Positions 44,986 to 54,207 are shown, counted from the stretch's first letter. The stretch is 64,000 nt of DNA from Saccharopolyspora flava (GCF_900116135.1 NZ_FOZX01000003.1:186001-250000), one strand, 5' to 3'. The notes: generated from the letters alone by a model not told the origin. A program made the numbers and translations.

Positions 44986-45894
44986 GTGACCGAAACATCA
45001 CCCCGGCCGAACGACGTCCCGCGTCGCCGATGGAGCCGGAAGCGCGATCCCGACGGGACGATGACCGTCGTCGAGCACCTGCGCGAGCTGCGGTATCGCG
45101 TCGGCGTCTCGATGGCGGCCCTCGTCGTCGGCGGCCTCTTCGGGATCTGGTGGTTCTCGCACCGGCTGTTCGGCTTGCCATCGCTGGCCGACATCCTGCT
45201 CGGGCCCTACTGCGCACTGCCGCCCACCATGCGGTTCAGCCCCGGAGACGGCGGTTGCCGGCTGCTGCAGACCGCCCCGTTCGAGGTCTTCGCGCTGCAG
45301 CTCAAGGTCGGGTTCACCGCCGGGGCGGTGCTGCTCAGCCCGGTGTGGCTCCACCAGCTCTGGGCCTTCATCACGCCCGGGCTGAGAGCAGTGGAGCGGC
45401 GGTTCGCCGCTCAGTTCGTCGGCTTCGGCTCAGTGCTGTTCGTCGCCGGTGCGCTGCTGGCCTACTCCGTGGTTCCGGCAGGGCTCGCGTTCATGGTCGG
45501 GTTCGGTGGTGACGCGTTCTACACCGCGCTGACCGGCGCCGAGTACGTCCGCTTCGTGCTGCTGATGTTGTTCCTGTTCGGCGTGTGCTTCGAGCTGCCG
45601 CTGCTGGTGGTGATGCTCAACCGCGCGGAGGTCCTGTCGTATGCGGCGTTGCGGAGCTGGTGGCGCGGGATCGTCTTCGGGCTGTTCGTCCTGTCCGCCG
45701 TCGCCACGCCCCAGGATCCGATCTCCATGCTGGCGCTGGGAACGACGCTGTGCGCACTGTTCGCCGTCGCACTCGCGGTGTGCCGCCGCCACGATCGTCG
45801 GCGGCGCGTTGCTGCCCCCGATGTTCCTTCGCCCGAGGTGAAGGCATCACCGACGCCGACCACCGAGACGAAGGACCACGCATGGCTCAGGTAG
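44986..45894 (+). CDS. tatC: TatC-like twin-arginine translocase subunit
   Basis: About 302 residues from the GTG at 44986; a GTG at 44956 and an ATG at 45061 are alternatives. It shows the TatC signature: MTVVEHLRELRYRV before helix 1, then TAPFEVFALQLKVGFTAGAV and LHQLWAFITPGL, and VLSAVATPQDPISMLALG near the end, with six helices. It recognises twin-arginine signal peptides. The loop after helix 1 (about 25 residues, with two Cys in YCALPP and GGCRLL) is typical of actinobacteria. The C-terminal tail overlaps the LCP gene by 13 bases. Confidence 0.92.
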   Translation: MTETSPRPNDVPRRRWSRKRDPDGTMTVVEHLRELRYRVGVSMAALVVGGLFGIWWFSHRLFGLPSLADILLGPYCALPPTMRFSPGDGGCRLLQTAPFEVFALQLKVGFTAGAVLLSPVWLHQLWAFITPGLRAVERRFAAQFVGFGSVLFVAGALLAYSVVPAGLAFMVGFGGDAFYTALTGAEYVRFVLLMLFLFGVCFELPLLVVMLNRAEVLSYAALRSWWRGIVFGLFVLSAVATPQDPISMLALGTTLCALFAVALAVCRRHDRRRRVAAPDVPSPEVKASPTPTTETKDHAWLR

Positions 45895-47360
45895 GGCGCC
45901 GCGCACGACCGGACATCACCGCGACCACTCCCCTGCGCTCGCTGAGGCCGACCCGGCGCCGGTCCGTGGCCGCGCGCGCGGCAGTCGCCCTGAGCTCCGC
46001 GCTGGTGCTGCTGCTGACCGGGTTCGGCTGGAGCCTGCTGGGCGACCTGGGTGGGTCGACGTCGAGCGCGAACGACAACGAGCCGGTCGATGTTCTGCTG
46101 GTGGGCATGGACGGCAGGACCGACGCGCAGGGCAACCCGCTGCCGCCGGAGCTGCTGCGCGAGCTGCGCACCGAGGACAGCGGATCGAGCCTGACCGACA
46201 CGGTGATGCTGCTGCACGTCTCCGCCGACCGGACCCGCGCGGTCGCGCACTCGCTCCCCCGGGACTCGTACGTGGCGGTTCCCGGGCACGGCTCGCACAA
46301 GCTCAACGCGGCCTACGGGATCGGCAAGGCCCAAGAGCGCCGCCGCCTGCAGTCGGACGGCGTCGACGACCAAGCCGACCTGGAGCGCCTGTCCTCCGAC
46401 GCCGGGCGGGACCTGCTCGTGCGGACTGTGCACCAGCTCACCGGCGTGGACATCAACCACGTCGCCGAGGTGAACCTGCTCGGCTTCTACGAGCTCACCA
46501 CTGCGATCGGTGGCGTCGAGGTCTGTCTCAACCAGCCCGTGGACGACCCGTACTCGGGCGCCCGATTCGCTGCGGGGCGCCAGGAGGTCTCCGGCGGGGA
46601 CGCCCTGGCGTTCGTGCGGCAGCGCCACGGCCTTCCGCGCGGGGACCTCGACCGGGTCCAGCGCCAACAGGCGTTCCTGGCGGGATTCGCCGAGCGCGTG
46701 CTCTCCGCCGGAACGCTGACCAGCCCGGCGAAGCTGCAGCGGCTGCTCAACGCCGTCGAGCGGTCCGTCGTGCTCGACGACGACTGGGACGTGCTCGGCT
46801 TCGCGGGCGATCTGACCGGTCTCGCAGGCGGCAACATCCAGTTCGGCACCATCCCCGTCGCCGATCCCGAATACGACACGCCCGACGGGCAGGCGGTCAA
46901 GGTCCTCCCGCAGTCGGTGAGAAGGGCGATCGCCCGCGCCAACGAAGGCCCGCCGCCACCACCGTCGAAGCCCGCCGATCTGGAGACGACCACCGTCGAG
47001 ATCTTCAACGGCACGAGCACCACCGGCATGGCGGCACGCGCCGAGGAGGAGTTGCGCGATGGGGACGTCGTCATCGGCCACGTCGGCAACGGACCGGAGA
47101 CCACCGAGTCCCGCGTCCTGCACCACCCGAACGACGCCGACGTCGCCGAGTACGTCTCCGGACTCCTCGGCTCGATCCCCACTGCCGTCGACCCGTCACT
47201 CCCGATGGGCAACGTGCGGGTCTTGCAGGGCAAGGACTACGACGACCCGGAGAACATCCAGGAATTCGCCCCACGAGCACCAATCCGCCTCGACGGGCAG
47301 CAGGCACCCCTCCCCACCAAGAGCGGCATCACGGCAGATGAGATCCCCTGCGTCAACTGA
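45882..47360 (+). CDS. LytR-CpsA-Psr (LCP) family cell-wall ligase with LytR_C domain
   Basis: The 492-residue protein has a basic cytoplasmic N-terminus, one membrane helix (AAVALSSALVLLLTGFGW), and an LCP domain at about 85-290. Conserved parts are LTDTVMLLHVS, HSLPRDSYVAVP, HKLNAAYGIG and FVRQRHGLPRGDLDRVQRQQ, holding the Arg and Asp residues that bind polyprenyl pyrophosphate. A LytR_C domain at about 360-450 follows (TTVEIFNGTSTTGMA). LCP enzymes attach glycopolymers such as arabinogalactan to peptidoglycan. The start overlaps tatC, so the three genes are one operon. Confidence 0.92.
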   Translation: MAQVGRRARPDITATTPLRSLRPTRRRSVAARAAVALSSALVLLLTGFGWSLLGDLGGSTSSANDNEPVDVLLVGMDGRTDAQGNPLPPELLRELRTEDSGSSLTDTVMLLHVSADRTRAVAHSLPRDSYVAVPGHGSHKLNAAYGIGKAQERRRLQSDGVDDQADLERLSSDAGRDLLVRTVHQLTGVDINHVAEVNLLGFYELTTAIGGVEVCLNQPVDDPYSGARFAAGRQEVSGGDALAFVRQRHGLPRGDLDRVQRQQAFLAGFAERVLSAGTLTSPAKLQRLLNAVERSVVLDDDWDVLGFAGDLTGLAGGNIQFGTIPVADPEYDTPDGQAVKVLPQSVRRAIARANEGPPPPPSKPADLETTTVEIFNGTSTTGMAARAEEELRDGDVVIGHVGNGPETTESRVLHHPNDADVAEYVSGLLGSIPTAVDPSLPMGNVRVLQGKDYDDPENIQEFAPRAPIRLDGQQAPLPTKSGITADEIPCVN

Positions 47361-47498
47361 GCCGGAAATGGGGCTTTCCTGGCGAAATACCGGGCTCCAC
47401 GTGTTCTGAGGACCGCTCCCCCGAGGGCGGCGCGGTGAGGTGCTGCTGGTAGTACGTAAACACGTATGCCATTCAGCTTCGCCGAGTCGGGGGCACGT

Positions 47499-48722
47499 AT
47501 GACTGTCTCGAACACCGTCGATGACGAGCAGTTGAAGGTCCGGGAGGGGCTTGTCCGGGCTGCCAGGGAGATGCGGGATGAGCTCATCGCGCGGGCCGGG
47601 CAGGTCGAGCAGGCCACGTTCTACGACGGTGAGGTCCACCGGTGGTTCCAGGAGGCCGGCTTCTACCGGATGCTGATCCCCGAGGCTCAGGGCGGGCTCG
47701 AGGTCGATCTGGCGACGTTCTACCGGGTGGTCATCGAGCTCGCGCGGGCGGACATGTCGACGGCGTGGTGCTTCTGCCTGTCCTCCAACCACGCGTTGAT
47801 GTTCGGGAACTGGTTCCCGCGGGAGATCCACGACGAGGTGTACGACGATGGCCAGCTGATCGCGGCCTCGATGTACGCACCCACCACGCGGGCGACTCCG
47901 GTCGACGGCGGGTGGAAGCTCGACGGGACGGTCAACTACTGCTCGGGCATCCCCTACTCCACGCACTTCATCGGGCAGTGCGTGCTGCCTGGCACCAACG
48001 CTGACGGGAGTCCGCGCCTCGGTCTGTACGTCGCACCCGAGGATGCGTACACGCGGCTGGACGACTGGGGAAACATGCTGGGGCTCAACGGTTCCGGGTC
48101 GCACAGCATCGTGTTCGACGACGCGTTCCTCCCGGCCCGGTACGTGCTCGAGGACGTGAACCTGGCCGACTACGGGTTCGACGGGCATAGCCCGGGCTCG
48201 CTGGCCTACGGCAACCCCATGTACTCGGGGCGGCACATGTCCTCGTTCGGCATCGGCGTCGCCGCGCTCACCATCGGCGGCGGCTACAACGCCCTCGACG
48301 AGTACGAGAACATCATGCGCACGCGCAAGGCGCCCCTACCGCCTTTCGCGCCGCGCACCGAGGACCCGGATTACCTGCGCTGGTACGGCAGCGCGCTGGT
48401 CAAGCTCCAGGTCGCCGAGGCGGCGCTGTTCCACGCGCTCGACCGCTGGATGGATGCGGCACGCGCCAACGTCGCGGGCACCGAACCGTTCACGGCCGCC
48501 ACCGACAACCTGCTCGGCGGGATCGGCCGCGAGCTCGTCGTGCAGGCGTGGGAAGCGGTGGACCGCGACCTCTACCGCACGGTCGGCGCCTCGGCGTCGA
48601 AGCACGGGGAACGCTTCCAGCGGGTGTTCCGCGACCTGGCCCAGGCCGTCGGGCACCGCAACCCGCAGCTCAAGGAGCCCACCTACCGCCTCATCGCGAA
48701 CGAACAACTCGGGCTGACCTGA
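47499..48722 (+). CDS. Acyl-CoA-dehydrogenase-fold flavoprotein (HsaA/DszC-like)
   Basis: About 407 residues from the ATG at 47499, which has GGGGG upstream; an ATG at 47466 has none. The N-terminal and middle domains have the acyl-CoA dehydrogenase fold (PEAQGGLEVDLATFYRVV; DGGWKLDGTVNYCSGI). The C-terminal half matches the Acyl-CoA_dh_2 type found in flavin-dependent monooxygenases of the HpaB-like/HsaA group (GNPMYSGRHMSSFGIGVAAL). No acyl-CoA dehydrogenase-type catalytic Glu signature (YEG) is seen, which favours a hydroxylase that uses reduced flavin from a partner. No reductase is adjacent. Confidence 0.8.
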   Translation: MTVSNTVDDEQLKVREGLVRAAREMRDELIARAGQVEQATFYDGEVHRWFQEAGFYRMLIPEAQGGLEVDLATFYRVVIELARADMSTAWCFCLSSNHALMFGNWFPREIHDEVYDDGQLIAASMYAPTTRATPVDGGWKLDGTVNYCSGIPYSTHFIGQCVLPGTNADGSPRLGLYVAPEDAYTRLDDWGNMLGLNGSGSHSIVFDDAFLPARYVLEDVNLADYGFDGHSPGSLAYGNPMYSGRHMSSFGIGVAALTIGGGYNALDEYENIMRTRKAPLPPFAPRTEDPDYLRWYGSALVKLQVAEAALFHALDRWMDAARANVAGTEPFTAATDNLLGGIGRELVVQAWEAVDRDLYRTVGASASKHGERFQRVFRDLAQAVGHRNPQLKEPTYRLIANEQLGLT

Positions 48723-48815
48723 GGCTGCGCCGACGACGGTGTTGTTCCACGTTGTGGACTTCGGGGCTGGGTTGTGGTGGGAGTCGTATGGTCGGGGTGG
48801 GTCGAGGGAGGTCGT

Positions 48816-49607
48816 ATGAGTGCGTTCGTCGAGCAGTGGCGGGTGTGGCACGCCGAGCGGGAGCGCGCGCTCGCCGACCCGTACGGGTGGTTGGCTCTGA
48901 TCTCCCTGGACTGGCTGAGCGAGGTTCCGGCCACCTACTCGGCTGCGCCGGGTGTGTGGTGGCAGGACGCCGAGGCGGCTTACGTCGACCCGCGGGGCGA
49001 CGAGTTGTTCTACGAGGGCGAGCCGATCACCGGGGTGCAGCGGTTCGAGCTGGTCAACAGCGGAGCGGGCGTCCGGGTGTCGGCCGGTGACGTGGAGGTC
49101 GAGGTGGCGCGGCGTTCCGGCTACCTCATCCGCGTGCACTCTCCGAAAGCCCCTGCGCTGCGCGAATTCCGGGGTGTTCCGGCTTACGAGCCGGACCCGG
49201 AGTGGGCGCTCACCGGTGTTTTCGAGCCCTTCGCCGAACCGAAGCCAACGACCGTCGGTGCCGTCACCCCCGGCTTGAACCACGTCTACCAGGCTCCCGG
49301 TGTGGTGCGCTTCGAGCGCGGCGGCGTCGAGCACGCGCTGACCGCGTTCAACGGGAAGTCCGGAAACGGCTTGAACATCCTGTTCACCGACGCCACCAGC
49401 GGCGTGACCACCTATCCGGCGAACCGCTCGGTGGCCACCGGGGAACCTGCCGCAGACGGGACGGTCACGCTCGACTTCAACCGGGCGGTCAACCTCCCGT
49501 GCGCGTTCACCGACTTCGCGACCTGCCCGTTGCCGCCTGAGGGGAACCACCTGCCGTTCGAGGTGACCGCGGGCGAGCTGCTCCCCTACGAGCGCTCCGG
49601 GAAGTGA
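48816..49607 (+). CDS. DUF1684 protein
   Basis: The 263-residue protein matches DUF1684: WRVWHAERERALADPYGWLALISLDWL at the start, the GxNxxF segment (AFNGKSGNGLNILFTDATSG), and the end NLPCAFTDFATCPLPPEGNHLP. GGAGG lies before the ATG at 48816. No signal peptide is visible, so it is cytoplasmic. The family has no established activity. Confidence 0.88.
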   Translation: MSAFVEQWRVWHAERERALADPYGWLALISLDWLSEVPATYSAAPGVWWQDAEAAYVDPRGDELFYEGEPITGVQRFELVNSGAGVRVSAGDVEVEVARRSGYLIRVHSPKAPALREFRGVPAYEPDPEWALTGVFEPFAEPKPTTVGAVTPGLNHVYQAPGVVRFERGGVEHALTAFNGKSGNGLNILFTDATSGVTTYPANRSVATGEPAADGTVTLDFNRAVNLPCAFTDFATCPLPPEGNHLPFEVTAGELLPYERSGK

Positions 49608-49824
49608 GCCGGCGGTTTCGGCCGCTCACGGCAAACCGCGTGGCCGAAATCGTGCTCCGGACCGCATCCGGATCAACCGCCCGGAAGGGCTAACTTTCGG
49701 GGGTGATCGACGCACGCCTCCGGACCGAAGGGCTCCGCGAACAGCGTCGAATACCAGCACGGATGGACACCGAACTCTCCTCTTCATCGTCGAAGCGGAA
49801 GTGCATCACCGAGCAACACGAGCC

Positions 49825-49835
49825 CGAAATTTTCG
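49825..49835. promoter_or_regulatory. CGAAATTTTCG box, candidate xylanase-regulator site
   Basis: The 11-bp palindrome CGAAA-T-TTTCG fits the GAAA-N-TTTC pattern described upstream of Streptomyces xylanase genes. It lies in the AT-rich part of the xylanase upstream region. Confidence 0.5.
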
Positions 49836-49930
49836 GAACTATCAATAAACTTTCAGGATCTTATCCCAAGTAACCGCGCCGCAGTCAACCGGAAATACTG
49901 CTGACACGGGAAATTGGGCCATCCTGATGA

Positions 49931-49941
49931 AGAAAGTTTCG
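49931..49941. promoter_or_regulatory. AGAAAGTTTCG box, second candidate regulator site
   Basis: GAAA-G-TTTC with a matching 3' G. The centre is 106 bases from the first box, close to an integral number of helical turns (about ten). Both are far (over 530 bases) from the xylanase start. Confidence 0.45.
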
Positions 49942-50480
49942 GAGCACAACCTCGCGCCTTCCCGCCGTCATCACCCGAAACCGCTGGGTACGACCCATGC
50001 GACCGATTCGCACCAAGTGGCCGTTGACAACCCGGCGCGGAGCCGTAACATTCGAAACCAACACGGCCCGAACACTGTCCGAGCAAGCGAACGTCCCGTT
50101 CAGGGCGTCGCTGCGCGCGGTATCCCCCACTCAGCAGGCATTTCCTTGCTTCGACGGGATGGTGTTCACATGTTCTGGCCCGGTCAGGCCCATCGCCGGA
50201 GCGTTCCGGAGACGAATGCGGATCGCACCGCCGCGGCGATGAACACCGGTGGGCGGCTCCTCGCACGGACTGCCGATTCGGCTTCCTCACACGGCAACCC
50301 GTGCTCCTCCGGTGACGCACTCATGCCACACGCACGCTGATTTCCCGTGCGGTAAAGCGTTTTCCACTCGGTGCTCCCCCGAAAGCACCGCCGTGCCCGG
50401 TTGTTCGCGCCGGGTTCCGGCACGGCTCTCGCTGGAGCACCGGCAGAGATGTCCGTTGGAAACCAAGAGAAGGAGTTCTC

Positions 50481-51518
50481 GTGAAGAACAGTTCGAGCGT
50501 TCGACCCCGAAGTCGGACCGCGTTGGCGCTGCTGGCGTCCGGTGTTCTCGCCACCAGCGGTGTCGGTCTCTTCACCGGTACGGCCCACGCGGCCGAGACG
50601 CTGGGGGAATCGGCCGCGCAGAGCGGGCGGTACTTCGGCACCGCGATCGAACCCGGCTACTTCGGCGAGCAGCCGTACGTCAACACGCTGAACCAGGAGT
50701 TCAACAGCGTCGTCGCCGAGAACAACATGAAGTGGGAGACCACCGAGCCGGCCCAGGGCCAGTTCGACTTCAGCGGCGGTGACCAGGTCGTCGCCCACGC
50801 CGAGAGCCAGGGGATGCAGGTGCGCGGCCACACGCTGGTGTGGCACTCGCAGCTGGCGCAATGGGCGCAACAGCTCTCCGGCGACGCGCTCAACCAGGCG
50901 ATGATCGACCACATCAACGGCGTCGCCGGCCACTACCAGGGCCAGATCGCTTCCTGGGACGTGGTGAACGAGGCGTTCGACGAGGACGGCACCCGCCGCG
51001 ACGACTCCCATTTCCAGCAGCAGCTCGGCGACGGCTACATCGAGGAGGCCTTCCGCACCGCGCGCGAGGCCGACCCGAACGCCCAGCTCTGCTACAACGA
51101 CTACAACACCGACGGCATCAACGCCAAGAGCAACGGCGTCTACGACATGGTCGCCGACTTCAAGGCTCGCGGTGTGCCGATCGACTGCGTCGGTTTCCAG
51201 ACCCACCTCAGCACCAGCAGCGACCTGAGCACCTATCAGGAGAACCTCCAGCGCTTCGCCGACCTCGGCGTCAACGTCCAGATCACGGAGCTCGACGTCG
51301 GCGGCTCGGGAACCGCGCAGGCCGACGTGTACCGCGCCGTCACCCAGGCCTGCTTGGCGGTGGAGCGGTGCGAGGGGATCACCGTGTGGGGCATCCCCGA
51401 CACGTACTCGTGGCGCGCTGAGGAAACCCCGCTGCTGTTCGACGGGAACTACCAGAAGAAGGAGGCGTACTACGCCGTGCTCGAAGCGCTGAACAGCGCT
51501 GGCACGCACCAGGGTTGA
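50481..51518 (+). CDS. Secreted endo-1,4-beta-xylanase, GH10
   Basis: The 345-residue protein has a signal peptide (to about GTAHA/AET near residue 37) and one GH10 barrel. The acid/base is Glu164 in WDVVNEAFDE and the nucleophile Glu270 in VQITELDV. Also typical are VVAENNMKWETTEP and RGHTLVWHSQ. There is no carbohydrate-binding module, unlike many Streptomyces xylanases. It cuts the xylan backbone outside the cell. GAAGGAG precedes the GTG start. The arabinofuranosidase gene follows 90 bases on. Confidence 0.96.
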   Translation: MKNSSSVRPRSRTALALLASGVLATSGVGLFTGTAHAAETLGESAAQSGRYFGTAIEPGYFGEQPYVNTLNQEFNSVVAENNMKWETTEPAQGQFDFSGGDQVVAHAESQGMQVRGHTLVWHSQLAQWAQQLSGDALNQAMIDHINGVAGHYQGQIASWDVVNEAFDEDGTRRDDSHFQQQLGDGYIEEAFRTAREADPNAQLCYNDYNTDGINAKSNGVYDMVADFKARGVPIDCVGFQTHLSTSSDLSTYQENLQRFADLGVNVQITELDVGGSGTAQADVYRAVTQACLAVERCEGITVWGIPDTYSWRAEETPLLFDGNYQKKEAYYAVLEALNSAGTHQG

Positions 51519-51548
51519 TCCCCGCGCCCCCACCGTTTTCCCGTGTTC

Positions 51549-51580
51549 GGGCCACCGGCGGCGATTGCCGCCGGTGGCCC
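51549..51580. terminator. Intergenic hairpin between the two xylan genes
   Basis: GGGCCACCGGCGGC pairs perfectly with GCCGCCGGTGGCCC around GATT. With no T-tract after it, it may be a partial terminator or an mRNA-stabilising hairpin that lets xylanase be made in excess over the arabinofuranosidase. Confidence 0.7.
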
Positions 51581-51607
51581 CCGGCCGAATCACGAGGGAG
51601 TTCTGCC

Positions 51608-52678
51608 ATGCCCGTTCACGCACGTCGCCCCGTCGTCGTGGCGACCGTCGCCGCGCTGAGTTCCGCATCGGTGCTGCTCGCCGGTCCGGCGTCCTCGGCG
51701 GCCCCGACCCGCGACGCCTCGCAGTTGCCCGGCAGTTTCGAGTGGTCCTCCACCGGACCCCTGATCGCGCCGGCTCCGGACCTCAACTCCCCCTCCGCCA
51801 AGGACCCGTCCGTCGTGCAGGACGAGGACGGCACCTGGCACGTGTTCTTCACCAGGGTCGAGAACGACGACTGGGGTCTGGCCCACACCAGCTTCACCGA
51901 CTGGTCCCAGGCCGCCACCGCACCGCAGGTCGACCTGGAAACCGCGTCGGCCATCGGCCCCGGCTACCACGCCGCACCCCACGCCTTCTACTTCGCGCCC
52001 ACCGACGAGTGGTACCTCGTCTACCAGACCGGGTTGCCGTCGTACTCGACCACGAAGAACCCCGACGACCCGACCAGCTGGTCCGCGCCGAAGAACTTCA
52101 TGGACTCCGTCCCCCAGGTCGTCCAGGACAACATCGGCAACGGCAACTGGCTGGACTTCTTCGTCACCTGCGACGACGCCAACTGCTACCTGTTCTCCGC
52201 CGATGACAACGGGCACGTCTACCGGTCCGAAACCACCCTGGCGAACTTCCCGAACGGTTTCGGCAACACCCAGATCGTTCTGGAGGACACCGCCAACAAC
52301 CTCTTCGAAGGCGGCGCCGTCTACCGCGTCGGCGACACCAACACCTACCTGCTGATGTGGGAGGCCATCGGCACCGACAACAACCGCTGGTACCGCGCTT
52401 TCACCGCCGAAGGCCTCGACGGCGAGTGGAAACCCCTGGCGGACACCGAGGACAACCCCTTCGCCCGCAGCAACAACGTCACCTTCGACGACGGCAACGC
52501 CTGGACGCAGGACATCAGCCACGGCGAGCTGATCCGCAGCACGAACGACCAGACGATGACCATCGACCCCTGCAACCTCCAGCTCGTCTACCAGGGCAAG
52601 GACCCCTCCGCCAGCGGCGACTACAACGACCTCCCCTACCAGATCGCCAAAGCCACCCAAACCAACCCCGACTGCTGA
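51608..52678 (+). CDS. Secreted alpha-L-arabinofuranosidase, GH62
   Basis: This protein of 356 residues has a signal peptide (to about ASSAA/PTR near residue 32) and a GH62 five-bladed propeller. The first blade SAKDPSVVQDEDGTWHVFFT has the catalytic-base Asp; NNLFEGGAVYRVGDTNTYLL carries the Glu of the conserved (F/L)EA/GG.VY segment. The ending CNLQLVYQGKDPSASGDYND is typical of bacterial members. It strips arabinose side chains from arabinoxylan, complementing the xylanase. GGGAG precedes the ATG at 51608. Confidence 0.95.
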   Translation: MPVHARRPVVVATVAALSSASVLLAGPASSAAPTRDASQLPGSFEWSSTGPLIAPAPDLNSPSAKDPSVVQDEDGTWHVFFTRVENDDWGLAHTSFTDWSQAATAPQVDLETASAIGPGYHAAPHAFYFAPTDEWYLVYQTGLPSYSTTKNPDDPTSWSAPKNFMDSVPQVVQDNIGNGNWLDFFVTCDDANCYLFSADDNGHVYRSETTLANFPNGFGNTQIVLEDTANNLFEGGAVYRVGDTNTYLLMWEAIGTDNNRWYRAFTAEGLDGEWKPLADTEDNPFARSNNVTFDDGNAWTQDISHGELIRSTNDQTMTIDPCNLQLVYQGKDPSASGDYNDLPYQIAKATQTNPDC

Positions 52679-52684
52679 GGTACC

Positions 52685-52723
52685 CGCGGAACGCCCCGAC
52701 TTCGTCGGCCGGGGCGTTCCGCG
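52685..52723. terminator. Terminator between GH62 and DUF397 genes
   Basis: CGCGGAACGCCCCG pairs with CGGGGCGTTCCGCG around an 11-base loop, between convergent genes. Confidence 0.85.
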
Positions 52724-52736
52724 TTGGCTACGTCCC

Positions 52737-53126
52737 TCATGCAGAAATCAGTTCCGACATGACATCTCGATCGAACTCGCCTCGGGTGATGCCGTCGAGG
52801 AACGCGGCGACCTCGGCTTCGGTGAATTCGAGCTCGGCACCCGCGGACGGCGAGGCGTTGCTGCGGAAGGTGTAGGTCCCGTCGGAGCGGGACGTCATCG
52901 CCAGGCACAGCCCGTCGGTATCCCCGGAACGCACACCGACCAGGAAAGCGTCGAACTCGTCTTCCGTGAACCGGAGCCGCAGGTCATCGGGCGCGCCGAA
53001 AGTTGTCTTGTCGTCGCGTAACTCGACCCAGCCGTCCCGACGAGCGACGCAGACGCACTCCCTGTCAGGCAGGCTGGCACTGGCCTTGTGGAAATCGTTC
53101 TCAGCGAAGGTGGGCAGCGTCGTCAT
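52737..53126 (-). CDS. DUF397 protein with two copies of the domain
   Basis: The 129-residue protein has two DUF397-like halves: CVCVARRDGWVELRDDK with LRFTEDEFDAFLVGVRSG, and then CLAMTSRSDGTYTFRSN with LEFTEAEVAAFLDGI. DUF397 proteins are the small partners of WhiJ/Scr1-type XRE regulators and are proposed to be neutralised or bound by them. The XRE gene is directly upstream (22-base gap, same strand). Most family members are 60-80 residues with one domain; the doubling is unusual. Confidence 0.88.
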   Translation of the reverse strand: MTTLPTFAENDFHKASASLPDRECVCVARRDGWVELRDDKTTFGAPDDLRLRFTEDEFDAFLVGVRSGDTDGLCLAMTSRSDGTYTFRSNASPSAGAELEFTEAEVAAFLDGITRGEFDRDVMSELISA

Positions 53127-53148
53127 CGTCCTCGGTCCCCTCGTGCGC

Positions 53149-54024
53149 TCACTTCCTGAAGTCCTGCGAGACCGACTTCAGGAACTTCCTGGTCTCTTCG
53201 AACCGTAGCGCGGCGTTCGAGACGCGAGCCCAAGCCGCTTCGTGCGCAGCAACCGCCTTCTTGTCATCGAGATACCTGATCTCGCCCTCACCTTCGACGT
53301 AGACCAGCTTCAACGAACCCGCCGCGCCGGGCGACGGAACATGGATCACGGTGAACGGATTCACGACAGGCACCCGCTGACCAACTGGCTGGTCAAAGGG
53401 CATGACCTGCAGCATGATGTTCGGCCTCTTTGACAGCTTGATCAGGAAATCCATCTGCTCGCGCATTACATCGGCGTCACCCCAAGTACGCCGCACGCAC
53501 GACTCCGAGATCACGTACTGCACGATCGGCGCCTCAGATCCTGCAAGGATTTCCTGCCGCGCCAAGCGCGCCTCGACCCGTTCGTCCAGCGACACATCGC
53601 CGGCTCCGGACCTCTCCTCGTGCTGGGCCCGGACGTAGGCTTCGCACTGCAGCAGTCCCGGGATCACCTCGACGTGCGCCGCGCGGATCTGGTCGGCGTG
53701 CTTTTCCAGGTCCACCAGCAGTCGCAGGTCCTCGGAGTAGGCGCGATTGTGGCCCGTGGTCCAGAAGCCTCGCTTGTGGTTGTCGCGGCGGAGTTCGCGG
53801 AGGGATTCCTTGTAGCCCTCGTCGTCGAAGCCCAGCTTGTCGGCGAGCAGCACCAGGTCGCCGGGCGAGATGCTGCCGCCGCCGTTGATGAGCAGGGCGA
53901 TGCGCGACTGGCTCGTCTCGATGAGCTTCGCGGCCTCGCTCTGCGAGAGGCCCGCGGTCTCGATCATGTGCGCGAGCTCGCGGCCGAGCAGCAGTTTCCG
54001 GGCGGTGCGAACCGTCGCCGACAT
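53149..54024 (-). CDS. XRE-family regulator with DUF5753 domain (WhiJ/Scr1-like)
   Basis: About 291 residues from the ATG at 54024, which has AGGAGG upstream. An N-terminal HTH lies at about 8-65 (LGRELAHMIETAGLSQSEAA KLIETSQSRIALL). A DUF5753 domain covers about 95-275 (HADQIRAAHVEVIPGLLQCE, RRTWGDADVMREQMDFL, IMLQVMPFDQPVG). Streptomycetes carry many such modules with DUF397 partners that affect development and antibiotic production. It is divergent from a small acidic protein gene, and a CATCAA/TTGATG palindrome lies between them. Confidence 0.9.
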   Translation of the reverse strand: MSATVRTARKLLLGRELAHMIETAGLSQSEAAKLIETSQSRIALLINGGGSISPGDLVLLADKLGFDDEGYKESLRELRRDNHKRGFWTTGHNRAYSEDLRLLVDLEKHADQIRAAHVEVIPGLLQCEAYVRAQHEERSGAGDVSLDERVEARLARQEILAGSEAPIVQYVISESCVRRTWGDADVMREQMDFLIKLSKRPNIMLQVMPFDQPVGQRVPVVNPFTVIHVPSPGAAGSLKLVYVEGEGEIRYLDDKKAVAAHEAAWARVSNAALRFEETRKFLKSVSQDFRK

Positions 54025-54125
54025 GCGTGTGGTCCTCCTGGTCAGTGCGGCAGGCGAAGGCCGTTGGGTGACGGACTCCGAACGCGAGCACAGGGTAAAC
54101 CCGATGATCACCCAAACGGCATCAC

Positions 54126-54140
54126 CATCAAAGCTTGATG
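54126..54140. promoter_or_regulatory. Palindrome in the XRE divergent promoter, candidate operator
   Basis: CATCAA-AGC-TTGATG is a perfect inverted repeat of 6-base arms. It lies 102 bases from the XRE start and 68 from the divergent gene. It is the best candidate for autoregulatory binding. Confidence 0.5.
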
Positions 54141-54207
54141 ACCAAGTTTCTTTCCACCACCATTGCGGGAACCAGGTTCACCTCGATCAACACCCTTCGG
54201 AGGATCC

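Larger units (their letters stand above)
49608..50480. other. 873-bp regulatory region upstream of the xylanase gene
   Basis: No open frame here looks coding. The region is AT-richer than its surroundings around 49800-49950 (ATCAATAAACTTTCAGGATC), as expected for a regulated promoter. It has two GAAANTTTC boxes, listed separately. A ribosome binding site (AAGGAG) precedes the xylanase GTG. The length suggests a long leader or several promoters. Confidence 0.5.

Noticed and set aside
49853-50340. Possible small genes in the xylanase upstream region
   Set aside because: Short overlapping frames on both strands with poor codon bias and no good start signals.
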